Of a stretch of 64,000 bases of DNA, positions 1-8,432 are shown piece by piece. A model generated the notes under the pieces. The model was not told the DNA's origin. It saw nothing but the letters and a program-made list of their open reading frames with translations, and made no database searches. A program made the translations under genes and the position numbers. The stretch's first letter is position 1, and each line of letters starts with the position of its first letter. Source of the stretch: Mangrovibacter yixingensis (lineage in GTDB: Bacteria; Pseudomonadota; Gammaproteobacteria; Enterobacterales; Enterobacteriaceae); the NCBI RefSeq assembly GCF_020523985.1, contig NZ_JAIVKM010000001.1, positions 1,488,001 through 1,552,000 of the forward strand. Reading direction: 5' to 3'.

Positions 1-107
1 GGTGGATATTCGGCTTCCAATCCAAAACGCAATGTGCTCTCTGCCGCAATAGCAGACAAAGAAGACAGCAACCCAGCGGCCAATATAAGTGATGTGATTT
101 TTTTCAT
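1..107 (-). CDS. Periplasmic amino-acid-binding protein of an ABC transporter (5' end only)
   Basis: The window edge cuts this gene; only the first 35 codons are visible. They encode a classic Sec signal peptide: positive start (MKK), hydrophobic core and an AxA-type cleavage site (SAIAA, near residue 22). The mature protein begins ESTLRFGLEAEYPP, the usual opening of family-3 solute-binding proteins such as the lysine/arginine/ornithine, histidine and glutamine binders. The start lies 12 nt beyond the stop of the aminotransferase gene upstream on the same strand, so the two probably form an operon for uptake and transamination of an amino acid. The specificity cannot be read from this fragment. 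Confidence 0.75.
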   Translation of the reverse strand, partial: MKKITSLILAAGLLSSLSAIAAESTLRFGLEAEYP

Positions 108-119
108 GAGTAACCCTGC

Positions 120-1289
120 TTAACGTGGTTTAACCTGGCATAACGCCTGTGCGCCTGCCTTTAATGTCGCATCGTCTTTCGCAAAAGAGAGGCGAATCAG
201 TTTATTGTCTGTACCATCAGTGTAAAACGCGGATAACGGGATGGCAGCAACACCATGCTCCACAATCAGGCGTTTTACCATCTCGCTGTCGGATTCGTCA
301 CTAAAATGCCCATAACTGGCGAGCATGAAGAATGACCCGGCGCTGGGAATTAATTTAAAAGGGGATTCGGCCAGCAAAGACTGGAGTAAATCACGTTTAC
401 GTTGGTAAAACGGGCCAAGGCTTTGCCAGGTGACCGGATTCGCCATGTAGTCCGCAAATGCATACTGCATTGGCGTATCCGCAGCAAACATCAAAAATTG
501 GTGTACTTTGATAATCTCATCCATCAGTACCTTTGGCGCCACGCAATAGCCAACACGCCAACCGGTAACATGGAAGGTTTTACCAAAGGATGAAATGATG
601 ACGCTACGCTCTGCAAGGCGTGGGTGGGTTGCCATGCCGTGGTGGCGCGCACCATCAAAAACGATATGCTCATAGACTTCGTCTGCCAGCAAAATGATAT
701 CAGTTCCCTGGGTCAACCTTACCAGTTCGCTTAAGTCTGATTCACTCAGTACCTGTCCTGTCGGGTTATGTGGGGTATTGATAATAATCATCCGGGTACG
801 GCTGTTTATCGCCGCAGACACCTCATCCCAGTTAATGCGAAAATCAGGTTGGGTCAGTTTGATAGCAACCGGAGTGGCACCTTGTAAACGAACGACTGGC
901 GCATAACTATCAAAAGAGGGCTCAAAATAAATAACTTCGTCGCCTGGGTGAACAAGCCCACTAATCGTTGAATAAATCCCTTCACTGGCACTGGCAGTAA
1001 CCAGCACTTCATCCTGAGCATCATAATGCTGGCCATAAGCCAGGGCGACTTTTTCGCTAATTAGCTGTTTGAGGAGTGGTAACCCGGTCATTGGTGCGTA
1101 CTGGTTACGGTTCTCCTTCATTGCTTTCGTCACACCATCGACCAGCGCAGGGTCACACGGAAAGCCTGGCGCACCCTGGGAAAGGTTAATGGCATTATGC
1201 TGTGATGAAAGTTGCCCAATAACGGTAAAAATAGTGGTACCTACATCCGGCAGTTTTGATTTGCATTGTACCGGGGATTGCATGGACAT
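120..1289 (-). CDS. PLP-dependent aminotransferase, YbdL/methionine-aminotransferase type
   Basis: This is a class I/II fold-type I aminotransferase of 389 aa that resembles E. coli YbdL, which prefers methionine as amino donor. Visible are the substrate-loop motif NLSQGAPGF near residue 35, NTPHNPTG (Asn175), LADEVYEH (Asp203), the PLP-binding Lys237 in SSFGKTFHVTGW, and the carboxylate-binding Arg367 in KLIRLSFA. An upstream ATG at 1319 is in frame but overlaps a direct repeat in the promoter region. The ATG at 1289 has AGGAG five bases upstream, so I chose it. The gene is divergent from a LysR-type regulator and is followed 12 nt later by an amino-acid-binding protein, which suggests an amino-acid scavenging operon under that regulator. 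Family assignment is firm; the substrate is inferred. Confidence 0.85.
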   Translation of the reverse strand: MSMQSPVQCKSKLPDVGTTIFTVIGQLSSQHNAINLSQGAPGFPCDPALVDGVTKAMKENRNQYAPMTGLPLLKQLISEKVALAYGQHYDAQDEVLVTASASEGIYSTISGLVHPGDEVIYFEPSFDSYAPVVRLQGATPVAIKLTQPDFRINWDEVSAAINSRTRMIIINTPHNPTGQVLSESDLSELVRLTQGTDIILLADEVYEHIVFDGARHHGMATHPRLAERSVIISSFGKTFHVTGWRVGYCVAPKVLMDEIIKVHQFLMFAADTPMQYAFADYMANPVTWQSLGPFYQRKRDLLQSLLAESPFKLIPSAGSFFMLASYGHFSDESDSEMVKRLIVEHGVAAIPLSAFYTDGTDNKLIRLSFAKDDATLKAGAQALCQVKPR

Positions 1290-1311
1290 AGCTGCTCCTG
1301 TGATGGCTGCG

Positions 1312-1342
1312 AATTGCATAACTATTAAATTGCATAACTATT
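1312..1342. promoter_or_regulatory. Direct repeat AATTGCATAACTATT x2 in the aminotransferase/LysR divergent promoter
   Basis: Two perfect 15-bp copies lie at 1312-1326 and 1328-1342, offset by 16 bp. A shorter third copy (AATTGCATA) is at 1398-1406, next to the regulator's ribosome-binding site. Iterated sites in a LysR-divergent gap are a plausible operator for that regulator, but the binding protein is inferred. Confidence 0.45.
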
Positions 1343-1419
1343 CAAGCGGGCCTCCATTGCAAGCACAACCGAATTGTTGTCATAATAGCCATGCAAAAAT
1401 TGCATAGCTGGAGATGTGT

Positions 1420-2301
1420 ATGCCCCGCCATTCCTTGCCACTAAATGCGCTTGAAGCCTTTATGGTTACAGCTCGTCACCTTAACCTGACTCATGCAGCG
1501 AAAGAGCTTTGCCTGACGCAAGGCGCAGTGAGCCGTAAAATTGCCTCACTGGAAAATTGGTTTGGTTTTGCGTTGTTTGAACGCCATGCACGGGGTTTGC
1601 ACCTGACCACCCGCGGAAAAGCCCTACTTCCAGAACTTGAACAGGCGTTCAGGCAGTTACATATCGTGGCAGAACAAGCACGCCAAAAACCACAATCTGT
1701 GCGTCTGAAAGCCCCAACCTGTGCGATGCGCTGGTTACTGCCCAATCTGCTTGCTATTGAACATCACCACCCTGAGATTGATGTTGTGTTAACCACGACC
1801 ACCGATCATGGCATTAACTTTCATGCAGAACCTTTTGATGCGGCAATTGAATATGGCAAAACAGAACGTGGGGAATTATTGTTTGATGAGTGTTTGACGC
1901 CTGTGGTGAGCCCTGTACTGGCCAACCAGTTAGCCTCACAACCAGACAGCTTATCGCGGCTGACATTTTTGCACCCCACCCGGGATAAAACAGACTGGCT
2001 ATTGTGGTGGAATAACCAGCCTCGCCCGTGGCCGGTTATGCGAAAAAACCAGCACTTCGATACCATGGACCTTGCTATCAGTGCCGCAATTCAGGGCTAC
2101 GGTGTTGCTATTGCAGATGAACACCTTGTTGCGGCAGATATCAAAGCCGGGCGGCTGGTTCGGCTATCTGAACGGGCAGTGCCTACGGGGGCGGCATACA
2201 GGCTGGTGCTGCGCCAGGCGGGTAGCGATGCGGGCAATTTAAACGATTTCCGCCGTGCGCTGCTTAGTCCAGATTTACATGGTGTTTCATCACCCGCTTA
2301 A
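1420..2301 (+). CDS. LysR-type transcriptional regulator, GcvA-like
   Basis: A 293-aa LysR family regulator. It opens with the winged helix-turn-helix (LPLNALEAFMVTARHLNLTHAAKELCLTQGAVSRKIASLE), which has the spacing and 'F-A/V-ARHLN-T-AA-EL-LTQGAVSR' pattern of the GcvA subgroup, and continues with a periplasmic-binding-like effector domain. The ATG at 1414 directly abuts GGAG; the one at 1420 has GGAG with a 6-nt spacer and is preferred. It is divergent from the aminotransferase and is its likely regulator. Its 3' end overlaps the convergent carboxylesterase gene by 38 bp. The effector is unknown. Confidence 0.85.
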   Translation: MPRHSLPLNALEAFMVTARHLNLTHAAKELCLTQGAVSRKIASLENWFGFALFERHARGLHLTTRGKALLPELEQAFRQLHIVAEQARQKPQSVRLKAPTCAMRWLLPNLLAIEHHHPEIDVVLTTTTDHGINFHAEPFDAAIEYGKTERGELLFDECLTPVVSPVLANQLASQPDSLSRLTFLHPTRDKTDWLLWWNNQPRPWPVMRKNQHFDTMDLAISAAIQGYGVAIADEHLVAADIKAGRLVRLSERAVPTGAAYRLVLRQAGSDAGNLNDFRRALLSPDLHGVSSPA

Positions 2302-3760
2302 ATAACCGCAACCGTAACGGCATAAACCAGCGACGATGGCGAAAACCAAACCGCCGCCGCAAGCCAATTTGCAACACCCCTTGAGCCGGCCAGGCGACGG
2401 GCCCGGCCAAAACATGTCCGGTGGAATTTTCATGGCAGGCAAATGCTGCCCAATAATCAGCCAGAATAGCAGCGACTTTTCTGTCGGGCTCGGTTGTGGT
2501 TATCACCGTAGCCAGCGTATCAAAAACGTAAGCCACTTCATTACCATGGGCCGCACCAAATGGCAGGCTTTCTCTTTCGCCGTCACTGACATAATCAAAC
2601 CAGTAACGCCAACAAGGCTGCCCTACTCGTTTTTGTGCATCACTGATAATCTGGCCAAGTGTGGTAAACGCCATGTCACGACATACCTCGCGCCCAAGAA
2701 CATCATCACGCAAAGCGTGGGGATAAAGAGTACGTATCAGTGCAAGCCCACCGCGATGCGTTTTGCGCATTTGGCGAATCTGTTGCGCCGCATCCACACC
2801 AAATACAGAGAGCACACTGGCTTCGTCACTGTTACTTCCCACCAACACAGGCAATACATGTTGCTGACCTGCCATAAAGCAATCAAGCACTGGCTCTGGA
2901 AGCACAATGTCACCACTTACCGGGACCGGCGCAGGTGAATAAGGTGCCGCAAGTGACCAGAAACTATCACCGGGTAATGCCCGTAACTGTTCTGCGGTTG
3001 CATGTTTTAGCCCAAGGGCGGCAGCCACTTGTTCACCACTTTGTAATGCGTCTGGGCGGGGAGTATCAGGTAACGTGTAACCACTTTGAATAATCGCCCG
3101 TTGAAACAACCCTCTGGCGAGTGGTGAGGCCATCAGTGACATCACGCTCCGCGCACCGGCGGATTCACCAAATAACGTCACTTTATGTGGGTCGCCACCA
3201 AAGGACGCAATATTGTCCCTGACCCAGCCAAGCGCTGCGATTTGGTCGAGCAAAGCAAAATTATGTACCGGGCCACGGGAGTCTTCCCCGTCTAACGCAG
3301 GATGGGCAAAAATACCGAGGTGCCCAAGGCGGTAATTCACTGTTACCAGGATAACACCACGCTGGGTTAAACCGTGCCCTTCATAGGGTGGTAACCCTCC
3401 GGCGCCAATAGTAAACCCGCCACCGTGCAGCCACACCATAACAGGCAAAGGATGCGCTGGCGCTGTTGCCGGAGCCCAGACGTTTAAATACAGGCAGTCT
3501 TCGCTAAAGCTGCCAGGATCCCCTCCGCCCAATTCACGGCAATACTCTTCATCCTGCCAACTGGCTGGGCCGTACGCGTATGCTTGTTTCACGCCCTGCC
3601 ATTGGGCTGGTGGTTGTGGTGCACGCCAACGCAGCGAACCAACGGGTGGCCTTGCATAAGGGATCCCACGCCATACCCGAACGTTTTGTTCACGCTTTCC
3701 CTCAAGTAACCCGTTACTTGTCATAACGCGACAATTATCCCTGGCCGGTACCTGAATCAT
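2264..3760 (-). CDS. Type B carboxylesterase
   Basis: A 498-aa alpha/beta hydrolase of the type B carboxylesterase (PnbA) family, hydrolysing carboxylic esters. It shows the N-terminal signature GIPYARPPVG, the EDCLYLNVW motif (about 87-95), the oxyanion-hole HGGG (112-115), the nucleophile Ser200 in GESAGA, an acid in SNSDEAS and a likely catalytic His in AAHGNEVAYVF. No signal peptide is seen, so it is probably cytoplasmic. Its start codon overlaps the stop of the upstream LysR gene (ATGA), which indicates translational coupling and makes that LysR protein its probable regulator. The natural substrate is unknown. Confidence 0.85.
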   Translation of the reverse strand: MIQVPARDNCRVMTSNGLLEGKREQNVRVWRGIPYARPPVGSLRWRAPQPPAQWQGVKQAYAYGPASWQDEEYCRELGGGDPGSFSEDCLYLNVWAPATAPAHPLPVMVWLHGGGFTIGAGGLPPYEGHGLTQRGVILVTVNYRLGHLGIFAHPALDGEDSRGPVHNFALLDQIAALGWVRDNIASFGGDPHKVTLFGESAGARSVMSLMASPLARGLFQRAIIQSGYTLPDTPRPDALQSGEQVAAALGLKHATAEQLRALPGDSFWSLAAPYSPAPVPVSGDIVLPEPVLDCFMAGQQHVLPVLVGSNSDEASVLSVFGVDAAQQIRQMRKTHRGGLALIRTLYPHALRDDVLGREVCRDMAFTTLGQIISDAQKRVGQPCWRYWFDYVSDGERESLPFGAAHGNEVAYVFDTLATVITTTEPDRKVAAILADYWAAFACHENSTGHVLAGPVAWPAQGVLQIGLRRRFGFRHRRWFMPLRLRLFKRVMKHHVNLD

Positions 3761-4698
3761 ATTTCTTTGCTCTTCCTTTCCTGAGTATTCATTTCCTGTG
3801 TATTCATCTCATGAATAAAATCAATAAAAGCACGCAGTGGTGCAGGCACCAGCCGTCTGTCTGGATAATAGAGCCACGGCCCGCTGAATGTAGGCCACCA
3901 GGGTGCCAGCACAGGTTCCAGTTCACCTCGTGTGATCATCGGTGCCAACCAGTCTTCGAACAACATCAGAATTCCTGCCCCTTGAATGGCGGCATCGACA
4001 GCCAGATCAACCGCTGCACCAATGCTGACAACCAACGGCCCCTGAACCTGAATCCGCAAGGTTTCATCTCCTTTGCAGAACTCCCAGTCAGAGATAACAC
4101 CACTATGGTAGCGGCAACGAATACACCGGTGTTGCATTAATTGTGCCGGATGGTCTGGCCGCCCGGCTCTGTCAAGGTATTCAGGGGAAGCCACAACGGC
4201 AAACCTTTGGTGGCGCGGGCCGACAGGTACGGCAATCATATCCTGCGCCAGGCTTTCTTCGTAACGGATACCGGCATCGCACCCTGCACTGAAAATATCG
4301 ACCAGATTACTTTCAGCAATGATATCCACTTCTATTTCTGGGTAACGGGAGAGAAATGCCGGGATAATACCCGGCAGGATAAGCCGGGCGGCACTCACGG
4401 GCACATTGAGCCGCAATGTGCCTCGTGGGGTATGGCGAAAGCCATTAATTTTGTCCAGCGCAGTTTCTACTTCATCCAACGCCGGGCGTAAGTTGTCCAC
4501 CAACGCCCGCCCCGCTTCTGTCAACGCGACAGTGCGGGTTGTTCGGTTAAATAAGCGGACACCCAATTGTTGCTCAGCCCGGCGCACGGCATCACTAAGC
4601 CTTGATGGGTTGCTGTTTAGATTTCGGGCAGCTTCGCGAAAGCCGCCCGCACGGGCAACAGCAACTACTGCCTGCAAGTCGTTCAGGTCATAGGGCAT
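3757..4698 (-). CDS. LysR-type transcriptional regulator coupled to the carboxylesterase
   Basis: A 313-aa LysR family regulator with an N-terminal HTH (DLNDLQAVVAVARAGGFREAARNLNSNPSRLSDAVRRAE) and a substrate-binding domain. Longer starts exist upstream, but the ATG at 4698 (MPYDLND) has AGGAG with a 7-nt spacer and fits the family's usual start. The C-terminus ends in an unusual repeated hydrophilic tail, EMNTQEMNTQERKSKEI, encoded by an imperfect 15-bp tandem duplication. Its stop overlaps the esterase start by 4 bp. The gene is divergent from pdxI, with about 95 bp between them, so it could control both directions. Confidence 0.85.
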   Translation of the reverse strand: MPYDLNDLQAVVAVARAGGFREAARNLNSNPSRLSDAVRRAEQQLGVRLFNRTTRTVALTEAGRALVDNLRPALDEVETALDKINGFRHTPRGTLRLNVPVSAARLILPGIIPAFLSRYPEIEVDIIAESNLVDIFSAGCDAGIRYEESLAQDMIAVPVGPRHQRFAVVASPEYLDRAGRPDHPAQLMQHRCIRCRYHSGVISDWEFCKGDETLRIQVQGPLVVSIGAAVDLAVDAAIQGAGILMLFEDWLAPMITRGELEPVLAPWWPTFSGPWLYYPDRRLVPAPLRAFIDFIHEMNTQEMNTQERKSKEI

Positions 4699-4793
4699 TG
4701 TCCGGCTCCTCGCACATTGTGTCGTGATTAATTGGGATAGTCGCACAACATTAGGTTGCCTACAATTCTGGGTACACTAACAGGAGGTATTCC

Positions 4794-5654
4794 ATGACAA
4801 CCGCTCAACTGGCAGGCTCCCGGCAACTAGGCGATAAACAAGTATGCAGAATGGGTTATGGCGCAATGCAACTGGCTGGTCCCGGTGTTTTTGGCCCCCC
4901 AGATAACCCGGAACAGGCAATTGAAGTCCTGCAACTGGCTATTGAACAAGGTATTAATCACATTGATACATCTGATTTTTATGGCCCGCATATCACTAAC
5001 CAGTTAATCAGGCAGGCTTTGCATCCATACCAGCAAGATTTATGTCTGGTCACAAAAGTCAGTGCCCGGCGTGATGAAAAGGGAAACTGGATACCGGCTA
5101 TGTCGGAAAGTGAACTGACACGTGCAGTTGAAGAAAATCTTGAAAATCTTGGGCTGGACCACCTGGACGTCGTTAATCTGAGAAGTATGTTTGATGTGCA
5201 TAAACCCGCAGAGGGCAGCCTGGAAGGCCCACTTACCACATTACTGAACCTGCAATCACGCGGTTTAATTCGCCATATTGGCTTAAGCAATGTGACAACT
5301 AAACAGATTAAAGAAGCGCTGGCATTAACACCTGTTGCCTGCATACAGAACTGCTATAACCTGGCTGACCGTAGCGATGACGCGCTTATTGACTGGCTGG
5401 CTGAGCAGGATATCCCTTACGTGCCTTATTTCCCGTTAGGCGGTTTCACTCCATTGCAGTCTTCCGAACTCAGCGCTATTGCCAGTGAACTGGCTGCGTC
5501 CCCCATGCAAGTTGCACTGGCCTGGCTATTACAGCGATCACCAAATATTTTGTTGATTCCCGGCACCAGCAAGCCCGCACATTTGCTGGGCAATATTGAT
5601 GCCGCGAAGTTGCAACTACCTCAAGAGCATATCGCTCGCCTGAATGCTATTTAA
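4794..5654 (+). CDS. pdxI: Pyridoxal reductase, aldo/keto reductase family
   Basis: 286 aa, the same length as E. coli PdxI (YdbC), and very similar to it along its whole length. PdxI reduces pyridoxal to pyridoxine with NADPH. The (beta/alpha)8 AKR motifs are visible: GYGAMQLAGPGVFGPP near the start, the catalytic Asp and Tyr in HIDTSDFYGP, the catalytic Lys in LVTKVSARR, IGLSNVT, and the C-terminal cofactor motif IPGTSKPAHLLGN. The position that is His in many AKRs reads NLR, as in PdxI. AGGAGG precedes the start with an 8-nt spacer. The stop shares a TTAA tetramer with the stop of the convergent ydcJ. Confidence 0.88.
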   Translation: MTTAQLAGSRQLGDKQVCRMGYGAMQLAGPGVFGPPDNPEQAIEVLQLAIEQGINHIDTSDFYGPHITNQLIRQALHPYQQDLCLVTKVSARRDEKGNWIPAMSESELTRAVEENLENLGLDHLDVVNLRSMFDVHKPAEGSLEGPLTTLLNLQSRGLIRHIGLSNVTTKQIKEALALTPVACIQNCYNLADRSDDALIDWLAEQDIPYVPYFPLGGFTPLQSSELSAIASELAASPMQVALAWLLQRSPNILLIPGTSKPAHLLGNIDAAKLQLPQEHIARLNAI

Positions 5655-7021
5655 GGTGTATCCGTCAGTCTGTTAACCGCGGCCAACCCGCAAGCGCGGC
5701 GGCTGCGGTTTTCAGCTTCCTGATATAAAACGAAGGCATCTTTCACCGCACAACCAAGGGCAGATTCAAATGCCTGCTGGCTGGCATGGCCCTGCTCCCT
5801 TACCTGCGTCTCAGCCCCTAAATTTGACTGGAAAATCCCGGCTGCACTGACAGGAAGAAAGTCTTCATAAGTGACTGGAGATGCCGCGAGCCAACCCCGG
5901 TCGATCAGTTCTTGCGGGTCGTCTTCTGGTTTTATCAACTGCCGGTTGGCATCCCCTGCGGGTAATAATTTGTAGCGGTACCAGGCCAGACCGGCACTGC
6001 GCAAAGTTGCTTCATCATCAGGAAAACGCGCAAATGCATTTTGCAAATGCTGTTGATGGGAAAAATTATCACCAGCAACACCGGCATCAGCTAATAAGTC
6101 ATCGTACAACCGCCTTCCTGCTGGCGTCAGCGCTACCCCCCTTTGCTCAATTTCACCAAAACGGGCGGTATGTGCACCTTGTTCCCCTGCGGTAAAGATC
6201 ACCTTTTCTTCGAGTGCCCGAAAGCTGGTCTGGCGCAGCAGAATGGGGTTTTTACGTCTTGGCGGGCCTTCAATCACGTTCTTTGGGGTAATACCATATT
6301 CAGGCATCAGGGCCTGAACCCTGTCGATATCCAGAGTGCGGGGCGTAAGGTGATTGATATGGCATCCAGGAAAACTAACGATATCTGCCACCAGGCGGTG
6401 TGCATTGTGTAGTGTCTGGTAGGTTTGAGCATCGACACAAGCCTGTTGGCGCCAGCGAAACGTTTCCAGCGCCTCACGCACAAAGCGCTGTGCCTGAGTA
6501 GTGGTTAAACCACCTTGCTCTGCGTGGATTTCAACCAATTCCAGGCAACCCGGCGTAAAAAGAGAACGCTTTGCCAGTATCTGCAGCGCCTTTGCGCGTA
6601 GCTGTGTATCTTCAATCAGTTCAGGGCGCAATAGTGATGTAAAAACACGAAACGGGTTACGCGCCAGCGCCGCGTCTTCAACAGGGCGAAATGCAGTTGA
6701 ATGTACCGGTATTCCGGCAACGGACAAATCATAGTACCCCACAGGGTACATTCCCATAATGGCAAAAACCTTGCGCAAACCTGCCAGCTCTTCTGGCGTG
6801 CCAACGCGAATGGCTCCATGCCGCTCCACATTAAGCCGACCAATTTCCCCATCGTTTGTCAGCTTTTCAAGCAGCATGGCGTGTTTTTCCAGTACACCGA
6901 TATTGACATCAGCAACCAGGTCCAACAACGTGCCATATAGCGGAACTTCCTGTTGGTACATCACAGACATCGCCTGTGCAAACATTTCCCGAATTTCATC
7001 TGCGCTGACATACTCTGCCAT
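5651..7021 (-). CDS. ydcJ: 2-oxoadipate dioxygenase/decarboxylase (HglS/YdcJ family)
   Basis: A 456-aa DUF1338 protein. The family enzyme HglS converts 2-oxoadipate to D-2-hydroxyglutarate with Fe(II) and O2 in lysine catabolism. The iron ligands known for HglS line up here as His68 (NVERHG), His224 (HINHLTPR) and Glu290 (ARFGEIEQ), with a substrate-binding Arg at 72. It is divergent from ydcI, as in E. coli, and its stop codon shares TTAA with pdxI. The family is clear; whether this bacterium runs D-lysine catabolism is not shown by the window. Confidence 0.85.
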   Translation of the reverse strand: MAEYVSADEIREMFAQAMSVMYQQEVPLYGTLLDLVADVNIGVLEKHAMLLEKLTNDGEIGRLNVERHGAIRVGTPEELAGLRKVFAIMGMYPVGYYDLSVAGIPVHSTAFRPVEDAALARNPFRVFTSLLRPELIEDTQLRAKALQILAKRSLFTPGCLELVEIHAEQGGLTTTQAQRFVREALETFRWRQQACVDAQTYQTLHNAHRLVADIVSFPGCHINHLTPRTLDIDRVQALMPEYGITPKNVIEGPPRRKNPILLRQTSFRALEEKVIFTAGEQGAHTARFGEIEQRGVALTPAGRRLYDDLLADAGVAGDNFSHQQHLQNAFARFPDDEATLRSAGLAWYRYKLLPAGDANRQLIKPEDDPQELIDRGWLAASPVTYEDFLPVSAAGIFQSNLGAETQVREQGHASQQAFESALGCAVKDAFVLYQEAENRSRRACGLAAVNRLTDTP

Positions 7022-7352
7022 ATTGCTTTCCTCAGGCTTTTTTCAAAGGGTAGATAACGCCTCTGCGTCACACTGAAATTATTCAGCTTTTGTGATCCTG
7101 GCAACGGGAGTATTTGTTGGCACGTTTCCATGTTTTTTCTCTTTCTATAACTAAAGCATATGATTTTATGCGCTCACCAATAAGCCACTCACCAATGCCA
7201 CGATTCAGCCAGCCCGTGTTGAGGCATCATCGTTGTCATGACCTTTGTTTTGTTTAAAACTTACCTCGTTTGTTAACGTAATTTTGCAATGAAGTTATCA
7301 AAATACATCTAAGTAGCTTGAAAATAGTAAAAATTTAGTTTTAACATCCGTT
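7022..7352. promoter_or_regulatory. Divergent ydcJ/ydcI intergenic region
   Basis: This 331-bp, T-rich gap must hold promoters for both genes. A 9-bp direct repeat, CTCACCAAT, occurs at 7173-7181 and 7188-7196 with a 15-bp period, and could be part of a YdcI operator. No ORF with a ribosome-binding site or terminator is seen. Confidence 0.4.
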
Positions 7353-8273
7353 ATGGAAAATTATGGTCATTTCATGCAGCGCATTCGGTTGCGCCACTTA
7401 CATACTTTCGTTGCCGTCGCTCAACAGGGAACTCTTGGGCGTGCGGCACAAACGCTCAACCTCAGCCAACCGGCGTTATCAAAGACATTAAATGAACTGG
7501 AGAGTTTGATAGGTTCTCGCTTACTTGACCGTGGGCGGATGGGCGCTCACCTGACCCCCACCGGCGAGCAATTTTTGACACACGCTCTGCGTATTCTCGA
7601 CGCGTTACAAGTTGCCGGGCATTCGTTGTATTCAGCCACTCAGGGTGAACCCCAGGTCGTTCGCTTTGGTGCATTACCTACAGCGCTATTGGGTTTATTA
7701 CCTGCGGTTATTGGACAGTTTCATCGCCACAACACGGGGGTAAGCCTGCAAGTCGCGGCAATGACAAATACCATGATTTTATCAGGATTAAAGAGTGGTG
7801 AGCTGGACTTTGGTATTGGCCGCATGTCAGACCCGGAACTGATGAATGGTTTAAGCTATGAACTATTGTTTCTGGAATCCCTGCGTCTGGTCGTGCGCCC
7901 TGGGCACCCGTTGCTCAACGAAACGCTGACGTTTAGCCGCATTCTGGACTGGCCTGCGGTGGTTCTGCCTATGGGTACACCACCTCGTGACAGAACAGAA
8001 GTACTGCTCAAGGACCAGGGGTGCACCCTTTCTCCTTGCCATGTTGAAACATTGTCTGCTTCGCTTTCCCGCCAACTGGCTATAGATTATGACTACGTTT
8101 GGTTTGTGCCCTCGGGCGCGGTAAAAGAAGACCTGAAAACGGGCGTTTTGGTCTCCCTACCCGTTGCGATCCCCGGCAATGGTGAACCTGTTGGCATTTT
8201 GACACGTGTGGATACCCCACTCTCTATCCATTCAGTAACATTAATTAATGCCATTCGACAAACTATTGCCTGA
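7353..8273 (+). CDS. ydcI: LysR-type regulator YdcI
   Basis: A 306-aa LysR regulator strongly matching E. coli YdcI over its length, including the N-terminal HTH (QRIRLRHLHTFVAVAQQGTLGRAAQTLNLSQPALSKTLNELE) and the effector-domain stretches FGIGRMSDPEL and DYDYVWFVPSGAVK. In Salmonella, YdcI has been linked to acid-stress responses. The divergent ydcJ partner is conserved. The ribosome-binding site is weak. The start was placed by alignment with the E. coli N-terminus. Confidence 0.88.
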   Translation: MENYGHFMQRIRLRHLHTFVAVAQQGTLGRAAQTLNLSQPALSKTLNELESLIGSRLLDRGRMGAHLTPTGEQFLTHALRILDALQVAGHSLYSATQGEPQVVRFGALPTALLGLLPAVIGQFHRHNTGVSLQVAAMTNTMILSGLKSGELDFGIGRMSDPELMNGLSYELLFLESLRLVVRPGHPLLNETLTFSRILDWPAVVLPMGTPPRDRTEVLLKDQGCTLSPCHVETLSASLSRQLAIDYDYVWFVPSGAVKEDLKTGVLVSLPVAIPGNGEPVGILTRVDTPLSIHSVTLINAIRQTIA

Positions 8274-8283
8274 TTGTATCGTG

Positions 8284-8409
8284 TTGCGCAAATTGCATGA
8301 CAAGTAACACTGTTAAAACGTTCAGGAAACAATAACCGCACATTGTTGCGCGAATGTTGGTAATTTGCGGCGTATACTGATGTTATTCATTGCGCACGAT
8401 ATTGCGCAA
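8284..8409. promoter_or_regulatory. TTGCGCAA-type repeats in front of the YdeP-type gene
   Basis: The self-complementary octamer TTGCGCAA occurs at 8284-8291 and 8402-8409, with near-copies at 8346 (TTGCGCGAA) and 8390 (TTGCGCAC). A possible -10 box, TATACT, is at 8373-8378, so the last two copies sit at or just after the expected transcription start, a typical repressor position. No known binding protein is recognised for this motif. Confidence 0.45.
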
Positions 8410-8432
8410 ATTTCCAGTATGGACGTCACACA

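Noticed and set aside
2336-2938. 200-codon + strand ORF inside the carboxylesterase gene
   Set aside because: Antisense shadow of a well-supported esterase with intact catalytic motifs.
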